Shown: positions 6,413 through 6,662 of the stretch, one piece after another | How positions within the stretch are numbered: position 1 is the stretch's first letter | Layout: each line of letters starts with the position of its first letter | From: Pseudomonadota bacterium | GTDB taxonomy: Bacteria; Pseudomonadota; Alphaproteobacteria; Acetobacterales; Acetobacteraceae | Length of the DNA stretch: 6,662 nt | Direction: 5' to 3' | Assembly (NCBI GenBank): GCA_021798375.1 | Contig: JAJZHU010000133.1 | Span: 1 to 6,662 of the forward strand | The notes under the pieces: model-generated | Databases searched by the model: none | Seen by the model: only the letters and a program-made list of their open reading frames with translations | What the model was told of the DNA's origin: nothing | Position numbers and translations under genes: made by a program

Positions 6413-6662
6413 ATGACACTTCGGGTTTTGATCGTGGACGACAGTACCAGCCGCGGTGAAGCCGTGGCGGCGGCACTGCGCGCCGACGACTGCCAGGTGG
6501 TGGGGGTGGTGCCGGAAGACGGCAATCTCATCGATCACGTGCGCAACACCAACGCCGACGTCATTGTCTGCGCGCTCGACAGCGCCTCACGCGATACAAT
6601 CGAATCGATGGGCGCCCTGCATCGGGGCGAACCACGGCCGGTGGTGATGTTCGTCGATCGCT
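6413..6662 (+). CDS. NasT-like response regulator receiver domain, 3' end cut off
   Basis: The first 83 residues are a receiver domain: MTLRVLIVDDS with the acidic pair D9-D10, then a helix (14-25), a strand VVGVV (29-33), DVIVCALDSASRDTIE (49-64) and PRPVVMFVD (74-82). The D-S-x-S-R-D-T-I-E and RPVVMF segments resemble NasT/AmiR-type regulators, whose C-terminal ANTAR domain binds two-hairpin leader RNAs and prevents early termination of nitrogen-assimilation operons. The ANTAR part lies beyond the window, so the class is inferred. Aligned to the usual V-I-x-x-D-x-D-S, the phospho-acceptor position is alanine 54; D56, two residues on, is kept. The ATG at 6413 is the natural start, since the family begins a few residues before this first strand. 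The Shine-Dalgarno sequence is weak (GAAAGA, 7 bases upstream). The gene is divergent to the porin. Confidence 0.82.
   Translation, partial: MTLRVLIVDDSTSRGEAVAAALRADDCQVVGVVPEDGNLIDHVRNTNADVIVCALDSASRDTIESMGALHRGEPRPVVMFVDR

Noticed and set aside
6192..6416. Plus-strand GTG-initiated open frame of 74 codons whose stop overlaps the regulator start as ATGA
   Set aside because: It would begin directly against the porin start and fill the only space for both promoters. The product is an arginine/proline-rich string with no recognisable domain, and its start has no good ribosome binding site.
6076..6531. 151-codon minus-strand open frame across the divergent region
   Set aside because: It runs through both gene starts and the intergenic region, and its composition is typical of a shadow frame.

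Overview
The window looks like a Gram-negative proteobacterial chromosome. It encodes a signal-peptide-bearing outer-membrane beta-barrel, Shine-Dalgarno-like sites precede some starts, composition is moderately GC-rich, and the gene families are typical of Pseudomonadota. The genus cannot be fixed from the sequence. Coding density is high. No tRNA, rRNA, CRISPR array, insertion sequence or phage gene is visible.

Region A (1-4855, all on +) reads as one tightly packed operon. Its genes are: the 3' part of a 'thermostable hemolysin'-family (GNAT-like) protein; a 714-residue fusion of an AMP-forming acyl ligase with a haem-oxygenase-like diiron oxidase (HDO) domain; a short-chain dehydrogenase/reductase; an exported TPR-type protein; and a class I SAM methyltransferase. 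The first three overlap (ATGA, then 11 bases), and the last two follow at 44 and 5 bases. The enzyme set suggests a small-molecule pathway: carboxylate activation, oxygen-dependent diiron chemistry, NAD(P)-dependent redox, acyl-transfer-like chemistry and perhaps methylation. The product cannot be read from the sequence, and I know of no established one for this gene set.

Region B (4856-4922) is a short convergent intergenic stretch. It holds a perfect 7-bp inverted repeat that may terminate the minus-strand gene.

Region C (4923-6662) is a divergent pair. On the minus strand is an outer-membrane porin resembling the 'alginate export' family. On the plus strand is the start of a NasT-like response regulator, cut by the window end. 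The 221-base gap between them should contain both promoters and has a perfect 7-bp inverted repeat near the regulator start. NasT-type regulators usually control nitrate/nitrite assimilation, so the porin may serve nitrogen uptake; this is inference. The regulator appears to lack the usual phospho-acceptor aspartate.

Most worth following up are the ligase-diiron oxidase fusion, with arginine at the conserved A10 lysine position, and the regulator with alanine at the phosphorylation site.
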